Positions 6,845 through 16,415 of a DNA stretch of 56,173 nt are shown one piece after another. The stretch lies in the NCBI GenBank assembly GCA_019118425.1, contig DWYZ01000305.1:1-56173 (forward strand). The letters are read 5' to 3'. The stretch comes from Candidatus Blautia faecavium (GTDB lineage Bacteria; Bacillota; Clostridia; Lachnospirales; Lachnospiraceae). The notes below the pieces were generated by a model. The model saw only the letters and a list, made by a program, of their open reading frames with translations. It searched no databases and was not told the origin of the DNA. Each line of letters starts with the position of its first letter. Within the stretch, counting starts at the first letter, position 1. The position numbers were made by a program, and so were the translations under genes.

Positions 6845-8806
6845 TTGAAAAAAAGAATATGTTTAAAGGCGGGAGCCTTTTTTATGACAGGAGCTGTCAT
6901 TCTGGCCGCAGCGGCGGGAATGGAGCGTAAAGTGTATGGCGCCCAGGATACAGGAATGCTGACGCTTTCTCAAAGCGCGGCCTGGACAGAGGAAAATCAA
7001 TACAGAGCAGAGGTTACTTTGACCATTCAGGGATTAGACAGTTACTTTAAACAACAGATAAATTCTGCATCTTCCGAGGAAACGCAGCCTGTAGAGCAGA
7101 TGTCAGATACAACAGGCACATTTGTTTCACAGGACAGCCTTGGACAGTACCCTTCAGAGGAAAATCCAGATGGGAATACAGAGCCGCACAGTGCGGCAGG
7201 TTCTGCAGAAGCAACGACAGACCCTGCCGGGAGCGAGGAAGGCAGTCCCACGGACAAGCAAAACACAGAAACACAAGGAGCATACAGGCAAGACATAGAT
7301 GAGCAGGAGGCAGAAATCCAAAGTGCAGACAACCAAAGCACAGGCCCTCAAGGTGCAGACAACCAAAGCGCAGAATCCCAAGATGCAGATAATCAGAGCG
7401 CAGAAATCCAGGCCGCAGATATCCCCAATAGAGCTGTCCAATACACAGAGCAGGCCGGCGAAGGAAAAATTGACGGGGCAGAGATGTCATCGTCTCTTTC
7501 CCTGGTCTATTTTCTCTCCGAATATTTCCTTCCGGATACGCAGAAGATTCCCTCTTTCTATATTGCAGAGGAACTTACTGTTTCCAAAGAGAATGGAGAG
7601 CAGACCTCAGTTATTAAAATCACGATCCCTCTTTTGCCGAATGCTTCCTATACTGAGCCAGCAGTATATACCCTCCCTCTTTTGTTAAAAGAGGAGTTTC
7701 AGGATCTGGGCCAAGGCTGTTCCTATCCTGTAAGCCGGGAGATTTCCCTTCAGGAAGGGGATGGAGGCCAGGGAGTTTATCTCATAAGAAATACAGACTC
7801 CCAGATTCTCGCAAAGGCATCTATGACATACCTTGATGTAAAACCGGTATCTGCGGATTTTCAATTGTCTGTAAATACAGCCCCCCAAACGCCTAAGGCA
7901 GGGGAACGGCTTACCTATGAGATAGTTTTAAAAAACACAGGCGAAATCCCTCTCACCCAGATACAGCTGAAAAATAATTTTTCTCAGGGAGGCCTCACCC
8001 TTGTATGGGAACAGGCACAGGGAGTGACTATGCCGGAGAACGGGCAGGGTGCATTGCTTGATATGCTGGAAAAAGGAGAAACACGGACCTTATATGCCTT
8101 TGTGGATCTGCCGGAGAGTCAGGAAGAGACCTTTACAAATATCTTTCATATTATTTGCCAGAATCCGGCCGCGCCTCAGACGGTCCTGGAAAGACAGGCA
8201 CAGGTGGAAACAGGAGTTACTCCTTTAAAAGCAGAGTTTACTGTAGAGAAGACAGCAGACAGGACTACGGCCTTCCCTGGGGAGACCATTCGCTATCAAA
8301 TATGCATTCGAAATACAGGAGAAAAAACACTCCATTCTGTTTTAAGTACAGAAAGATTTTTATCCTCTAATATCCAGGCACAGTTTTTAGAAAAAGAAGG
8401 AGTAGAGTTAAATGCCGCGAAAAACCAGGCCCTGATCCCTCAGATCCTTCCAGGAGAAGCTTTCGCTCTGGAAGCGGCGGTCACGCTGCCTTTGAATATG
8501 GTAAGCCAGGAGCTGATCAACCAGGTGATCGTTGTGAGCCGTGAGACAGGAACCCGTTCCGTTCAGTCTCAGGCAGGAATACAGGTGCAGGCGCTTCCGT
8601 CAACACCTACGCCGACTCCATGGCTCACTCAGTATCCTGTACAGAATACACTGTATAAAAGCGGCGGCTCACTGGCCAAGCAGGCTTCTTCTTATCCTAA
8701 GACAGAGGATGAATCGCCTATAGCTTTCTGGGCTGTCACGGCGGGAGGCGCTCTTTTGGTCATGGCAGCGGCGTTTCACCTTGGGAAAGGGAAAAGGAAA
8801 CATTGA
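6845..8806 (+). CDS. Large secreted or cell-surface protein with DUF11-like repeats and a C-terminal anchor-like segment
   Basis: TTG start behind AGGAGG; signal peptide; Gln/Ser-rich repeats; two DUF11-like segments (TPKAGERLTYEIVLKNTGEIPL; AFPGETIRYQICIRNTGEKTL); PKTEDESPIAFW-TM-KGKRKH C-terminus. Confidence 0.75.
   Translation: MKKRICLKAGAFFMTGAVILAAAAGMERKVYGAQDTGMLTLSQSAAWTEENQYRAEVTLTIQGLDSYFKQQINSASSEETQPVEQMSDTTGTFVSQDSLGQYPSEENPDGNTEPHSAAGSAEATTDPAGSEEGSPTDKQNTETQGAYRQDIDEQEAEIQSADNQSTGPQGADNQSAESQDADNQSAEIQAADIPNRAVQYTEQAGEGKIDGAEMSSSLSLVYFLSEYFLPDTQKIPSFYIAEELTVSKENGEQTSVIKITIPLLPNASYTEPAVYTLPLLLKEEFQDLGQGCSYPVSREISLQEGDGGQGVYLIRNTDSQILAKASMTYLDVKPVSADFQLSVNTAPQTPKAGERLTYEIVLKNTGEIPLTQIQLKNNFSQGGLTLVWEQAQGVTMPENGQGALLDMLEKGETRTLYAFVDLPESQEETFTNIFHIICQNPAAPQTVLERQAQVETGVTPLKAEFTVEKTADRTTAFPGETIRYQICIRNTGEKTLHSVLSTERFLSSNIQAQFLEKEGVELNAAKNQALIPQILPGEAFALEAAVTLPLNMVSQELINQVIVVSRETGTRSVQSQAGIQVQALPSTPTPTPWLTQYPVQNTLYKSGGSLAKQASSYPKTEDESPIAFWAVTAGGALLVMAAAFHLGKGKRKH
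7310..7429 (+). repeat. 30-bp tandem repeats encoding xxxQxADNQS
   Basis: AEIQSADNQS / TGPQGADNQS / AESQDADNQS / AEIQAADIPN. Confidence 0.85.
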
Positions 8807-8898
8807 AATGACCGGTTAGGTGTGCTATTCTATAAAGGAATCTATACTTAATAGGAAGATTTTTGTTATTTCAGATAGATATGGAGGCTGGAGAAAAA

Positions 8899-10356
8899 AT
8901 GAAATTATCATCGCTGTTGGAACGGGTGGAATACACCTGCTGCCAGGGAAGCCTGGACCAGGAAGTGACCACAGTCACTTACGATTCCAGAAAGGCAGAA
9001 CCTGGATCGATGTTTATCTGCATACGGGGAGCTGTGGTGGACGGACATAAGTTCATTCCCGATGTGGTGGAAAAAGGAGCGAAGGTGCTTGTGGTGGAAG
9101 AAGAGACGCAGGTTCCTTCAGGCGTAACGGTCATTCGCGTAAAAGATACCCGTTATGCTATGGCGTTTATCTCCGCCGCGTATTTCGGATATCCCGCGGA
9201 AAAACTTAAGACTATAGGGATAACAGGAACGAAAGGAAAAACCACCACCACCTATATGGTAAAATCTATCCTGGAAAATGCCGGCTATAAGGTGGGGCTT
9301 ATCGGTACCATCGAGGCGATTATCGGAGACAAAGTCATTCCTGCAGCGAATACCACACCGGAATCTTTCGTGATCCAGAAATATTTCCGGGACATGGTGG
9401 ACGCTGGCTGCGATTGTGTGGTTATGGAGGTTTCCTCTCAGGGGCTGATGCTTCACCGGACCCAGGGATTTATTTTTGATTTCGGAATTTTTACCAATAT
9501 CGAACCAGATCATATAGGGCCTAATGAGCACAAGGATTTTGCCCATTACCTTGCCTGTAAGTCCTTGCTTTTAAAACAGTGCAGGGTGGGGATCGTAAAT
9601 CGTGACGATGAACATTTTGACAAGATCATAGAAGGGCATACCTGCACCCTGGAAACCTACGGGTTTTCCCCTGAGGCGGATCTGCGCGCAGAGGATGCCA
9701 AGCTGGTAAGCGGAAAAGGATATCTTGGCATTTCCTATCACTTAAAGGGACTTTTGGATTTTCCGGTGGAAATTGATATTCCTGGAAAATTCAGTATTTA
9801 TAATTCTCTGACAGCAATAGCCATCTGCCGCCATTTTAAGGTATCAGAGGATAATATTATCAAAGCCTTAAAAGTGGCCAAGGTAAAAGGCCGTATCGAA
9901 ATGGTGAAGGTATCGGATGAATTTACCCTGATGATCGACTATGCCCATAATGCCATGGCGCTGGAAAGCCTTTTGACCACTTTGAGGGAGTACCATCCTC
10001 ACAGACTGGTGTGCCTTTTTGGCTGTGGAGGCAACCGTTCCAAATACCGCCGGTATGAAATGGGCGAGGTATCCGGAAAGCTTGCGGATCTTACCATCAT
10101 CACTTCAGATAACCCCAGAGATGAAGAGCCTCAGGCTATTATAGATGATATTAAGATCGGTATCGGGAAAACAAGCGGAAAGTATGTGGAGATCATTGAC
10201 AGAAAAGAGGCTATCCGTTATGCCATAGAGCATGGCGAGCCGGGAGATATCATCATCCTTGCCGGAAAGGGTCACGAAGATTACCAGGAAATTAAAGGCA
10301 AGAAGTACCCCATGGATGAAAGGGTGCTGATTGCAGACATCCTGGCAGAAAGATAA
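8899..10356 (+). CDS. murE: UDP-N-acetylmuramyl-tripeptide synthetase (meso-DAP type)
   Basis: GITGTKGKTTTT P-loop; DNPRDEEP motif typical of meso-DAP ligases; ATG 8899 behind GGAG. Confidence 0.9.
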   Translation: MKLSSLLERVEYTCCQGSLDQEVTTVTYDSRKAEPGSMFICIRGAVVDGHKFIPDVVEKGAKVLVVEEETQVPSGVTVIRVKDTRYAMAFISAAYFGYPAEKLKTIGITGTKGKTTTTYMVKSILENAGYKVGLIGTIEAIIGDKVIPAANTTPESFVIQKYFRDMVDAGCDCVVMEVSSQGLMLHRTQGFIFDFGIFTNIEPDHIGPNEHKDFAHYLACKSLLLKQCRVGIVNRDDEHFDKIIEGHTCTLETYGFSPEADLRAEDAKLVSGKGYLGISYHLKGLLDFPVEIDIPGKFSIYNSLTAIAICRHFKVSEDNIIKALKVAKVKGRIEMVKVSDEFTLMIDYAHNAMALESLLTTLREYHPHRLVCLFGCGGNRSKYRRYEMGEVSGKLADLTIITSDNPRDEEPQAIIDDIKIGIGKTSGKYVEIIDRKEAIRYAIEHGEPGDIIILAGKGHEDYQEIKGKKYPMDERVLIADILAER

Positions 10357-10359
10357 GAT

Positions 10360-10432
10360 GTTACTGGTCACCGTGTGAACAGTAACGATAAGATTGCCTT
10401 GCTGCTGGCTGCCGTACGGCCAGTAACTAAGA
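10360..10432. repeat. Dispersed palindromic element, degenerate copy between murE and priA
   Basis: GTTACTGGTCAC-CGT-GTGAACAGTAAC hairpin (10360-10386), then GATTGCC and ...GGCCAGTAAC. Confidence 0.65.
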
Positions 10433-10443
10433 AAGAGAGAAGC

Positions 10444-12660
10444 ATGATTTTTGCAGATGTAATTGTAGATATTTCCCACGAAAAACTTGACAGATGCTTC
10501 CAATATATTGTACCCCGGGAGCTGGAGCAGGAGATAGGGATCGGCATGGTAGTGGAGATGCCTTTTGGAAATGGGAACCGCATACGGAAAGGATATGTGA
10601 TCGGTCTTTCAGACCAATCCAGATTCGACGTAAACAGAATGAAGACCATCCAAAGACTGTGCAATGGAGAAGAAACCACGGAATCCCGGCTGATCGCCCT
10701 TGCATCCTGGATGCGGGAACGCTATGGAGCTACTATGATCCAGGCTTTAAAAACAGTGATCCCTGTTCAGGAAAAAGTAAAAACAAAGGAAAAACGCCGG
10801 ATCTGCCTTTCTGTGCCAGCAGAAGAGGCAAATGCGCTCATGGAGAAACTGGAGGGAGGAAGATGCAAGGCCAGGACCAGGCTTCTTCGGGCTCTTTTAA
10901 AAGAAAAAGAGCTGGACTATACCAAGGCGGCCAAGGAGCTTGGAGTGACTCAGAATGTGATCAAGCCTTTGCTGGAAGAAGGGGTCATCTGTATTAAGCA
11001 CGACCAGGTATACCGGACGCCTGCAAATCCTTCCTCCATGCCGGGAGATCGGGAATGGAGCTTAAGTCCCCCTCAAAGAGAGGCGGTCTCCCTGATAAAA
11101 AATGAATGGTCTATGGGAAAACGGCCGGTGCTTCTTCACGGCGTCACAGGAAGCGGAAAGACCCAGGTATATATGGAGCTGATAGAAGAAACGCTGAAGG
11201 AGGGAAAACAGGCTATTGTCCTTATCCCTGAGATTGCCCTTACTTATCAGACGGTGAGAAGATTTTATGCCAGGTTTGGAGAGGGCGTTTCAGTCCTTAA
11301 CTCCAAGCTTTCCCAGGGGGAGCGGTATGATCAGTTTAAACGGGCAAAAAAGGGAGAGATCCAGGTGATGGTAGGCCCCCGCTCGGCCTTGTTTACTCCT
11401 TTTCCTGAGCTTGGCCTTATTATTATCGATGAAGAACATGAACCTACATATAAAAGTGAAAACACACCCAGGTATCATGCCAGAGAGACAGCAGTAAAAA
11501 GAGCCCAGCTGGAGGATGCCAGGGTGCTGTTAGGCTCTGCCACTCCTTCTCTGGCTTCTTATAGCCGCGCTATGTCCGGGGAATACGCACTGGTGACACT
11601 AAAAGGCCGATATGGAAACAGCATTCTGCCGGAGGTATTAATTGTAGATTTACGGGAAGAATTAAAAGAAGGGAATCGTTCTATATTAAGCAGAAAGCTC
11701 AGAACCGCCATTTCGGATCGCCTGTCTAAAAAAGAGCAGGTCATGCTGTTTTTAAATAGGAGAGGATATGCCGGCTTTGTTTCCTGCAGATCCTGCGGGC
11801 AGGTGATGAAATGTCCCCACTGTGACGTTTCCCTTTCAGAGCATAACAACGGCAGGCTGGTGTGCCATTACTGCGGCTACGAGCAGAGAAAGCCGGAGAA
11901 ATGTCCGGTATGCGGTTCGCCTTATATCGGAGGCTTTAAGGCAGGCACCCAGCAGATAGAGCAGGTGATACAGAAGTCCTTTCCAGGCGCCAGGGTGCTT
12001 CGGATGGATTTCGATACCACCAGGCATAAAGGAAGCTATGAGAAGATCCTGGCGTCTTTCGCCGCTCATGAGGGGGATATCCTCGTGGGAACGCAGATGA
12101 TCGTTAAGGGACATGACTTCCCGGATGTAACACTTGTGGGTGTGATCGCTGCGGATCTGTCTTTAAACGCGGAGGATTATCAGTGTGCGGAGAGAACTTT
12201 TCAGCTTTTGACCCAGGCGGTTGGACGTTCCGGAAGGGGAAAGAAGGCGGGAGAAGCGATCATACAGACTTATAATCCGGAGCATTACAGCATTGAGGCT
12301 GCCGCAAGGCAGGATTACGAAGCTTTTTATAAGGAAGAAATGAGTTACCGCACCCTTCTCGATTATCCACCCTGTTCCCATATGCTGGCAGTGCTGGCGT
12401 CCAGTCCGGACGAAGCACTCTTAGAGCAGGGGATGGAATATCTGGCAAGATTCGTAGGAAGGATTTATTCCGGACCGGATCTTCACGTGATCGGCCCTGC
12501 CTATGCCGCGGTGGGAAAGGTAAACGATGTGTACAGAAAGGTCCTTTACTTAAAGCATAAGGAGGGCAGCGTGCTCTTTGCTGTAAAAGACCGGCTGGAA
12601 AAATACATAGAAATTAATTCGGGATTTCGAAAAATATATATACAATTTGATTTTGTTTAG
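10444..12660 (+). CDS. priA: Primosomal protein N' (PriA helicase)
   Basis: GVTGSGKTQVY, DEEHEPTYK, Cys-rich zinc region (CRSCGQVMKCPHCDVSL...CHYCGYEQRKPEKCPVCGS). ATG 10444 preferred; the supplied ORF starts at 10375 inside the repeat. Confidence 0.95.
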   Translation: MIFADVIVDISHEKLDRCFQYIVPRELEQEIGIGMVVEMPFGNGNRIRKGYVIGLSDQSRFDVNRMKTIQRLCNGEETTESRLIALASWMRERYGATMIQALKTVIPVQEKVKTKEKRRICLSVPAEEANALMEKLEGGRCKARTRLLRALLKEKELDYTKAAKELGVTQNVIKPLLEEGVICIKHDQVYRTPANPSSMPGDREWSLSPPQREAVSLIKNEWSMGKRPVLLHGVTGSGKTQVYMELIEETLKEGKQAIVLIPEIALTYQTVRRFYARFGEGVSVLNSKLSQGERYDQFKRAKKGEIQVMVGPRSALFTPFPELGLIIIDEEHEPTYKSENTPRYHARETAVKRAQLEDARVLLGSATPSLASYSRAMSGEYALVTLKGRYGNSILPEVLIVDLREELKEGNRSILSRKLRTAISDRLSKKEQVMLFLNRRGYAGFVSCRSCGQVMKCPHCDVSLSEHNNGRLVCHYCGYEQRKPEKCPVCGSPYIGGFKAGTQQIEQVIQKSFPGARVLRMDFDTTRHKGSYEKILASFAAHEGDILVGTQMIVKGHDFPDVTLVGVIAADLSLNAEDYQCAERTFQLLTQAVGRSGRGKKAGEAIIQTYNPEHYSIEAAARQDYEAFYKEEMSYRTLLDYPPCSHMLAVLASSPDEALLEQGMEYLARFVGRIYSGPDLHVIGPAYAAVGKVNDVYRKVLYLKHKEGSVLFAVKDRLEKYIEINSGFRKIYIQFDFV

Positions 12661-12679
12661 AGGAAAGGAAGAGATAGAG

Positions 12680-13162
12680 ATGGCGATTAGAACGATCAGA
12701 ATCCAGGGAGACGAGGTACTTACGAAAAAAAGCAGGCCGGTTAAGGAGATGACGCCGCGCCTTAAAGAATTGATCGCGGATATGCTGGATACCATGTACG
12801 AGGCAAACGGAGTAGGGCTGGCAGCGCCCCAGGTAGGGATCTTAAGACGGATCGTTACTATTGATGTGGGCGAAGGCCCCATTGTTCTGGTGAATCCGGA
12901 GATCATAGAGACAGATGGAGAGCAGACCGGAGACGAGGGCTGCTTAAGCGTTCCGGGGATGTCCGGACAGGTGACACGGCCGAATTATGTGAAAGTCCGG
13001 GCCCTGGATATGGATATGAACCAGGTGGAATATGAGGGAGAAGAGCTTTTAGCCAGGGCCTTCTGCCATGAGATCGATCACCTGGATGGAAAGATGTACA
13101 CCGATCTGGTGGAGGGAGAGCTTCACCGGGTAACTTATGAAGACGAGGAGGAAGAGGAATAA
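12680..13162 (+). CDS. def: Peptide deformylase
   Basis: GVGLAAPQVG, EGCLSVPG, CHEIDHLDG motifs. Confidence 0.97.
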   Translation: MAIRTIRIQGDEVLTKKSRPVKEMTPRLKELIADMLDTMYEANGVGLAAPQVGILRRIVTIDVGEGPIVLVNPEIIETDGEQTGDEGCLSVPGMSGQVTRPNYVKVRALDMDMNQVEYEGEELLARAFCHEIDHLDGKMYTDLVEGELHRVTYEDEEEEE

Positions 13163-13165
13163 AAT

Positions 13166-14107
13166 ATGAAGCTGGTTTATATGGGAACACCGGATTTTGC
13201 AGTCATGCCTCTTCAGGCGCTGGTGGAAGCCGGCTATCCGGTAGAGGCGGTGATCACGCAGCCGGATAAGCCGAAGGGAAGAGGCAAGGAGCTTAAGCCT
13301 ACTCCGGTAAAGGAAGAAGCGCAAAAGCATGGCATTGCCGTGTATCAGCCGCAGAAGGTAAAGGATCCGGATTTTATAAAGACGTTGGAGCAGATAGGGC
13401 CGGATATCATCATAGTAGCGGCCTTTGGGCAGATCATTCCCAGACAGGTGCTGGAACTGCCGAAATTCGGATGTATCAACATCCATGCTTCTCTCCTTCC
13501 GAAATACAGAGGGGCAGCGCCCATTCAGCAGGCGGTCATTGACGGAGAAAAAGAATCCGGCGTAACGATCATGAAAATGAGTGCCGGGCTGGATACAGGC
13601 GATATGATCGCTAAGGTTGTGGTGCCTTTGGATAAGGAAGAGACGGGAGGCAGCCTTTTTGATAAACTTGCAAAAGCAGGGGCGAAGCTTTTGATCGAGA
13701 CGCTTCCATCCATCTTTGACGGCACGGCTGTATATGAAAAACAGCCAGAGGAAAGTCCGACCCCCTATGCGGGAATGATCACCAAGCAGATGGGGCTCAT
13801 GGATTTTGGCAAGGATGCCTGGGCATTGGAGCGGCTTGTGAGGGGAATGGATCCCTGGCCAAGCGCATATACCTATCTGGACGGAAAGGTATTAAAGGTC
13901 TGGAAGAGCAAGGTGAGGGAAGAAGAGAGCAGCAGCATGCCCGGCACGGTTTTGCTCACAGATAAAAAAGGAATCCATGTGGCCTGCGCAAAAGGAATCC
14001 TGGTGCTTACAGAGATACAGCTTGCCGGAAAAAAACGTATGAGCGCAGATGCTTTCCTGCGTGGATATTCCATTAAAAAAGGTACTGTGCTGGGAGGAGG
14101 AGAATAG
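13166..14107 (+). CDS. fmt: Methionyl-tRNA formyltransferase
   Basis: MGTPDFAV; INIHASLLPKYRGAAPI; GDMIAK. Confidence 0.97.
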   Translation: MKLVYMGTPDFAVMPLQALVEAGYPVEAVITQPDKPKGRGKELKPTPVKEEAQKHGIAVYQPQKVKDPDFIKTLEQIGPDIIIVAAFGQIIPRQVLELPKFGCINIHASLLPKYRGAAPIQQAVIDGEKESGVTIMKMSAGLDTGDMIAKVVVPLDKEETGGSLFDKLAKAGAKLLIETLPSIFDGTAVYEKQPEESPTPYAGMITKQMGLMDFGKDAWALERLVRGMDPWPSAYTYLDGKVLKVWKSKVREEESSSMPGTVLLTDKKGIHVACAKGILVLTEIQLAGKKRMSADAFLRGYSIKKGTVLGGGE

Positions 14108-14119
14108 GTTAATTACCCT

Positions 14120-14294
14120 ATTGCCGGTCAACTTGCGACCGGTAATAATTAGAAGTATATAATTACATGCCACACCCGGACCACGCACCAGCTGCTTGGT
14201 CACGGGCCAGTATGATTCAACAGGCAATTTGGCTAAAGCGAAGCGAACTTTAAATGCCCAATTGCCCGTTACTGGTCACTGTGTGACCAGTAAC
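14120..14294 (-). repeat. Dispersed palindromic element, full-length copy C (inverted relative to copy D)
   Basis: Reverse complement CTGTTACTGGTCACACAGTGACCAGTAACGGGCAATTGGGCATTTAAAGTTCGCTTCGC...AAATTGCCTGTTGAATCAT...CGTGGTCCGGGTGTGGCATG aligns along its length with copy D; extra terminal hairpin ATTGCCGGTC/GACCGGTAAT at 14120-14146. Confidence 0.9.
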
Positions 14295-14349
14295 AGTATA
14301 TATTGACTGTAAAGTTGTGGGAGTATACAAAAATAAAGGAGTGAGCGCA

Positions 14350-15060
14350 ATGTTTGGATACGGATATGGATACAGATGGGGATTTGACTGGACGTATCTG
14401 CTTTTGATCGCTGGTCTGATCCTGTCACTTTTGGCATCGGCAAAATTAAAAAGCACCTTTTCTGTTTACAAAAGACAGCGAAGCGCTTCAGGGCTTACAG
14501 GAGCTCAGACTGCCCAGAGGATACTGAGAGCGGCTGGGATTTTCGATGTACAGGTGGTTCCTGTGCAGGGCAGCCTTACGGATCATTATGACCCTGTGAA
14601 AAAGGTAGTTCGGCTGTCCCAGGACGTTTATAACCAAACTTCTCTGGCCGCGGTAGGAGTGGCTGCCCATGAGTGCGGACACGCAATCCAGCATGCCAGA
14701 AATTATGCTCTTTTAAATATCCGAAGCGCTATCGTGCCGGCGGCGAACATTGGAGCGAATATTTCCTGGCCGCTGTTTATCCTGGGGCTGATCTTTTCCA
14801 TTCAGCCGCTGATCACACTGGGGATCCTTTTGTTTTCTCTGGCTGTCCTTTTTCAGCTTGTGACTCTGCCTGTGGAGGTAAATGCTTCTTCCAGGGCTCT
14901 GCGCATGCTGGAAACTACAGGGATTTTAAGCCCCAGCGAAAACAAAGGGGCAAGAAAAGTTTTAACAGCCGCGGCCCTTACCTATGTGGCTGCCCTTGCT
15001 TCCTCCATCCTGCAGCTTTTGAGATTAGTGATACTTGCAGGAGGACGCAGACGTGACTAA
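14350..15060 (+). CDS. YugP-like membrane zinc metallopeptidase
   Basis: HECGHAIQHARNY zinc motif, several TM segments; ATG 14350. Confidence 0.9.
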   Translation: MFGYGYGYRWGFDWTYLLLIAGLILSLLASAKLKSTFSVYKRQRSASGLTGAQTAQRILRAAGIFDVQVVPVQGSLTDHYDPVKKVVRLSQDVYNQTSLAAVGVAAHECGHAIQHARNYALLNIRSAIVPAANIGANISWPLFILGLIFSIQPLITLGILLFSLAVLFQLVTLPVEVNASSRALRMLETTGILSPSENKGARKVLTAAALTYVAALASSILQLLRLVILAGGRRRD

Positions 15061-16405
15061 TGGAATCAATACCAGAGAATTGATCCTGGAAATATTATTA
15101 GAGATCGAGCAGGAAGGGCAGCACAGTCATATTGCCATTCGAAACGCTCTGTCAAAATACCAGTTTCTTCCTAAACAGGAGAGGGCCTTTATCACAAGAG
15201 TCTGTGAAGGAACACTGGAATATCGAATATTAATAGATTATATAATAGATTCTTTTTCAAAAATTACAGTAGATAAAATGAAGCCGGCTATCCGGGAAAT
15301 TTTAAGAAGCGCGGTGTATCAGCTGAAATTCATGGACAGCGTACCGGACAGCGCCGTATGCAACGAAGCGGTGAAGCTGGCTCAGCGCAAGGGATTTTAT
15401 AATCTGAAGCCTTTTGTAAACGGGGTTCTCCGAACGGCAGCAAGGCAAATGCAGGAGCTAAAGTATCCCTCCAGGGAGACAGACCTTGTGCGGTATCTTT
15501 CTGTGAAATATTCTATGCCGGAAAATCTGGTCGTCCGATGGCTTGGGGATTACGGAGAGGAAACGACAGAGTGTATGCTGAAGGATTTTCTTACAGAGAA
15601 GCCTCTTACGGTACGCTGCCGTACCTACCGTTCTTCCATGGAGGAGATTATACAAAGCCTCACGGATCAGGGAGTAGAGGTAGAACCGGCTCCGTATCTT
15701 CCATATGCCTGTACCATTTCCGGATTTAATCATATTTTAAGTCTGGACGCTTTTATTCAGGGAAAGATTCAGGTACAGGACGTGAGCTCCATGTTTGTAG
15801 CTGAGGCGGCAGACCCGAAAAAAGGCGATTATGTGATCGACCTATGCGCGGCACCCGGAGGAAAGAGCCTTCACATCGGAGATAAAATGGAAGGCTACGG
15901 GACAGTGGACGCCAGGGATATCAGCCAGGGAAAGATTGACCTGATCGAGGAAAATATAAGAAGGACCGGTTCTATCAATGTGCAGACAAAGGTGCAGGAT
16001 GCCACGGTATTTGACCTGGATTCTGAGTTTAAGGCGGATATCGTCATTGCGGATGTACCCTGTTCCGGATACGGCGTGATAGGGAAAAAACCGGAAATCA
16101 AATACAGGATGACGCCCCAGAAGCAGGAAGAGCTGGTGATCCTTCAAAGGACCATCCTGGATAGGGCGGCAGAGTATGTAAAACCAAGAGGAACTCTGAT
16201 CTTCAGTACCTGTACTATTGCAAAAGAAGAAAATGAAGAAAACATGCTGTGGTTTCTAAATAACCATCCTTTCCGATTGGAAAGCCTGGACGCGTATCTG
16301 CCCGAGGAACTTCATTCGGAGACAACGGCTCTTGGATACCTTCAGTTCCTTCCGGGCATACATAAGACAGATGGGTTCTTCATTGCGAAATTCAGAAGGA
16401 AATAG
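15035..16405 (+). CDS. rsmB: 16S rRNA (cytosine-967-C5)-methyltransferase
   Basis: NusB-like N-terminus; VIDLCAAPGGKSLH; ADVPCSGYG; STCTI. The start may be slightly downstream. Confidence 0.93.
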   Translation: MQEDADVTNGINTRELILEILLEIEQEGQHSHIAIRNALSKYQFLPKQERAFITRVCEGTLEYRILIDYIIDSFSKITVDKMKPAIREILRSAVYQLKFMDSVPDSAVCNEAVKLAQRKGFYNLKPFVNGVLRTAARQMQELKYPSRETDLVRYLSVKYSMPENLVVRWLGDYGEETTECMLKDFLTEKPLTVRCRTYRSSMEEIIQSLTDQGVEVEPAPYLPYACTISGFNHILSLDAFIQGKIQVQDVSSMFVAEAADPKKGDYVIDLCAAPGGKSLHIGDKMEGYGTVDARDISQGKIDLIEENIRRTGSINVQTKVQDATVFDLDSEFKADIVIADVPCSGYGVIGKKPEIKYRMTPQKQEELVILQRTILDRAAEYVKPRGTLIFSTCTIAKEENEENMLWFLNNHPFRLESLDAYLPEELHSETTALGYLQFLPGIHKTDGFFIAKFRRK

Positions 16406-16415
16406 GATTGGAAAA

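Noticed and set aside
7310-7429. Possible CRISPR array
   Set aside because: Contiguous in-frame coding repeats without spacers.
7042-7490. Overlapping minus-strand ORFs (Cys/Leu-rich) opposite the surface protein
   Set aside because: Antisense shadow of the repetitive Gln/Ser-rich coding region; no SD and no recognisable domain.
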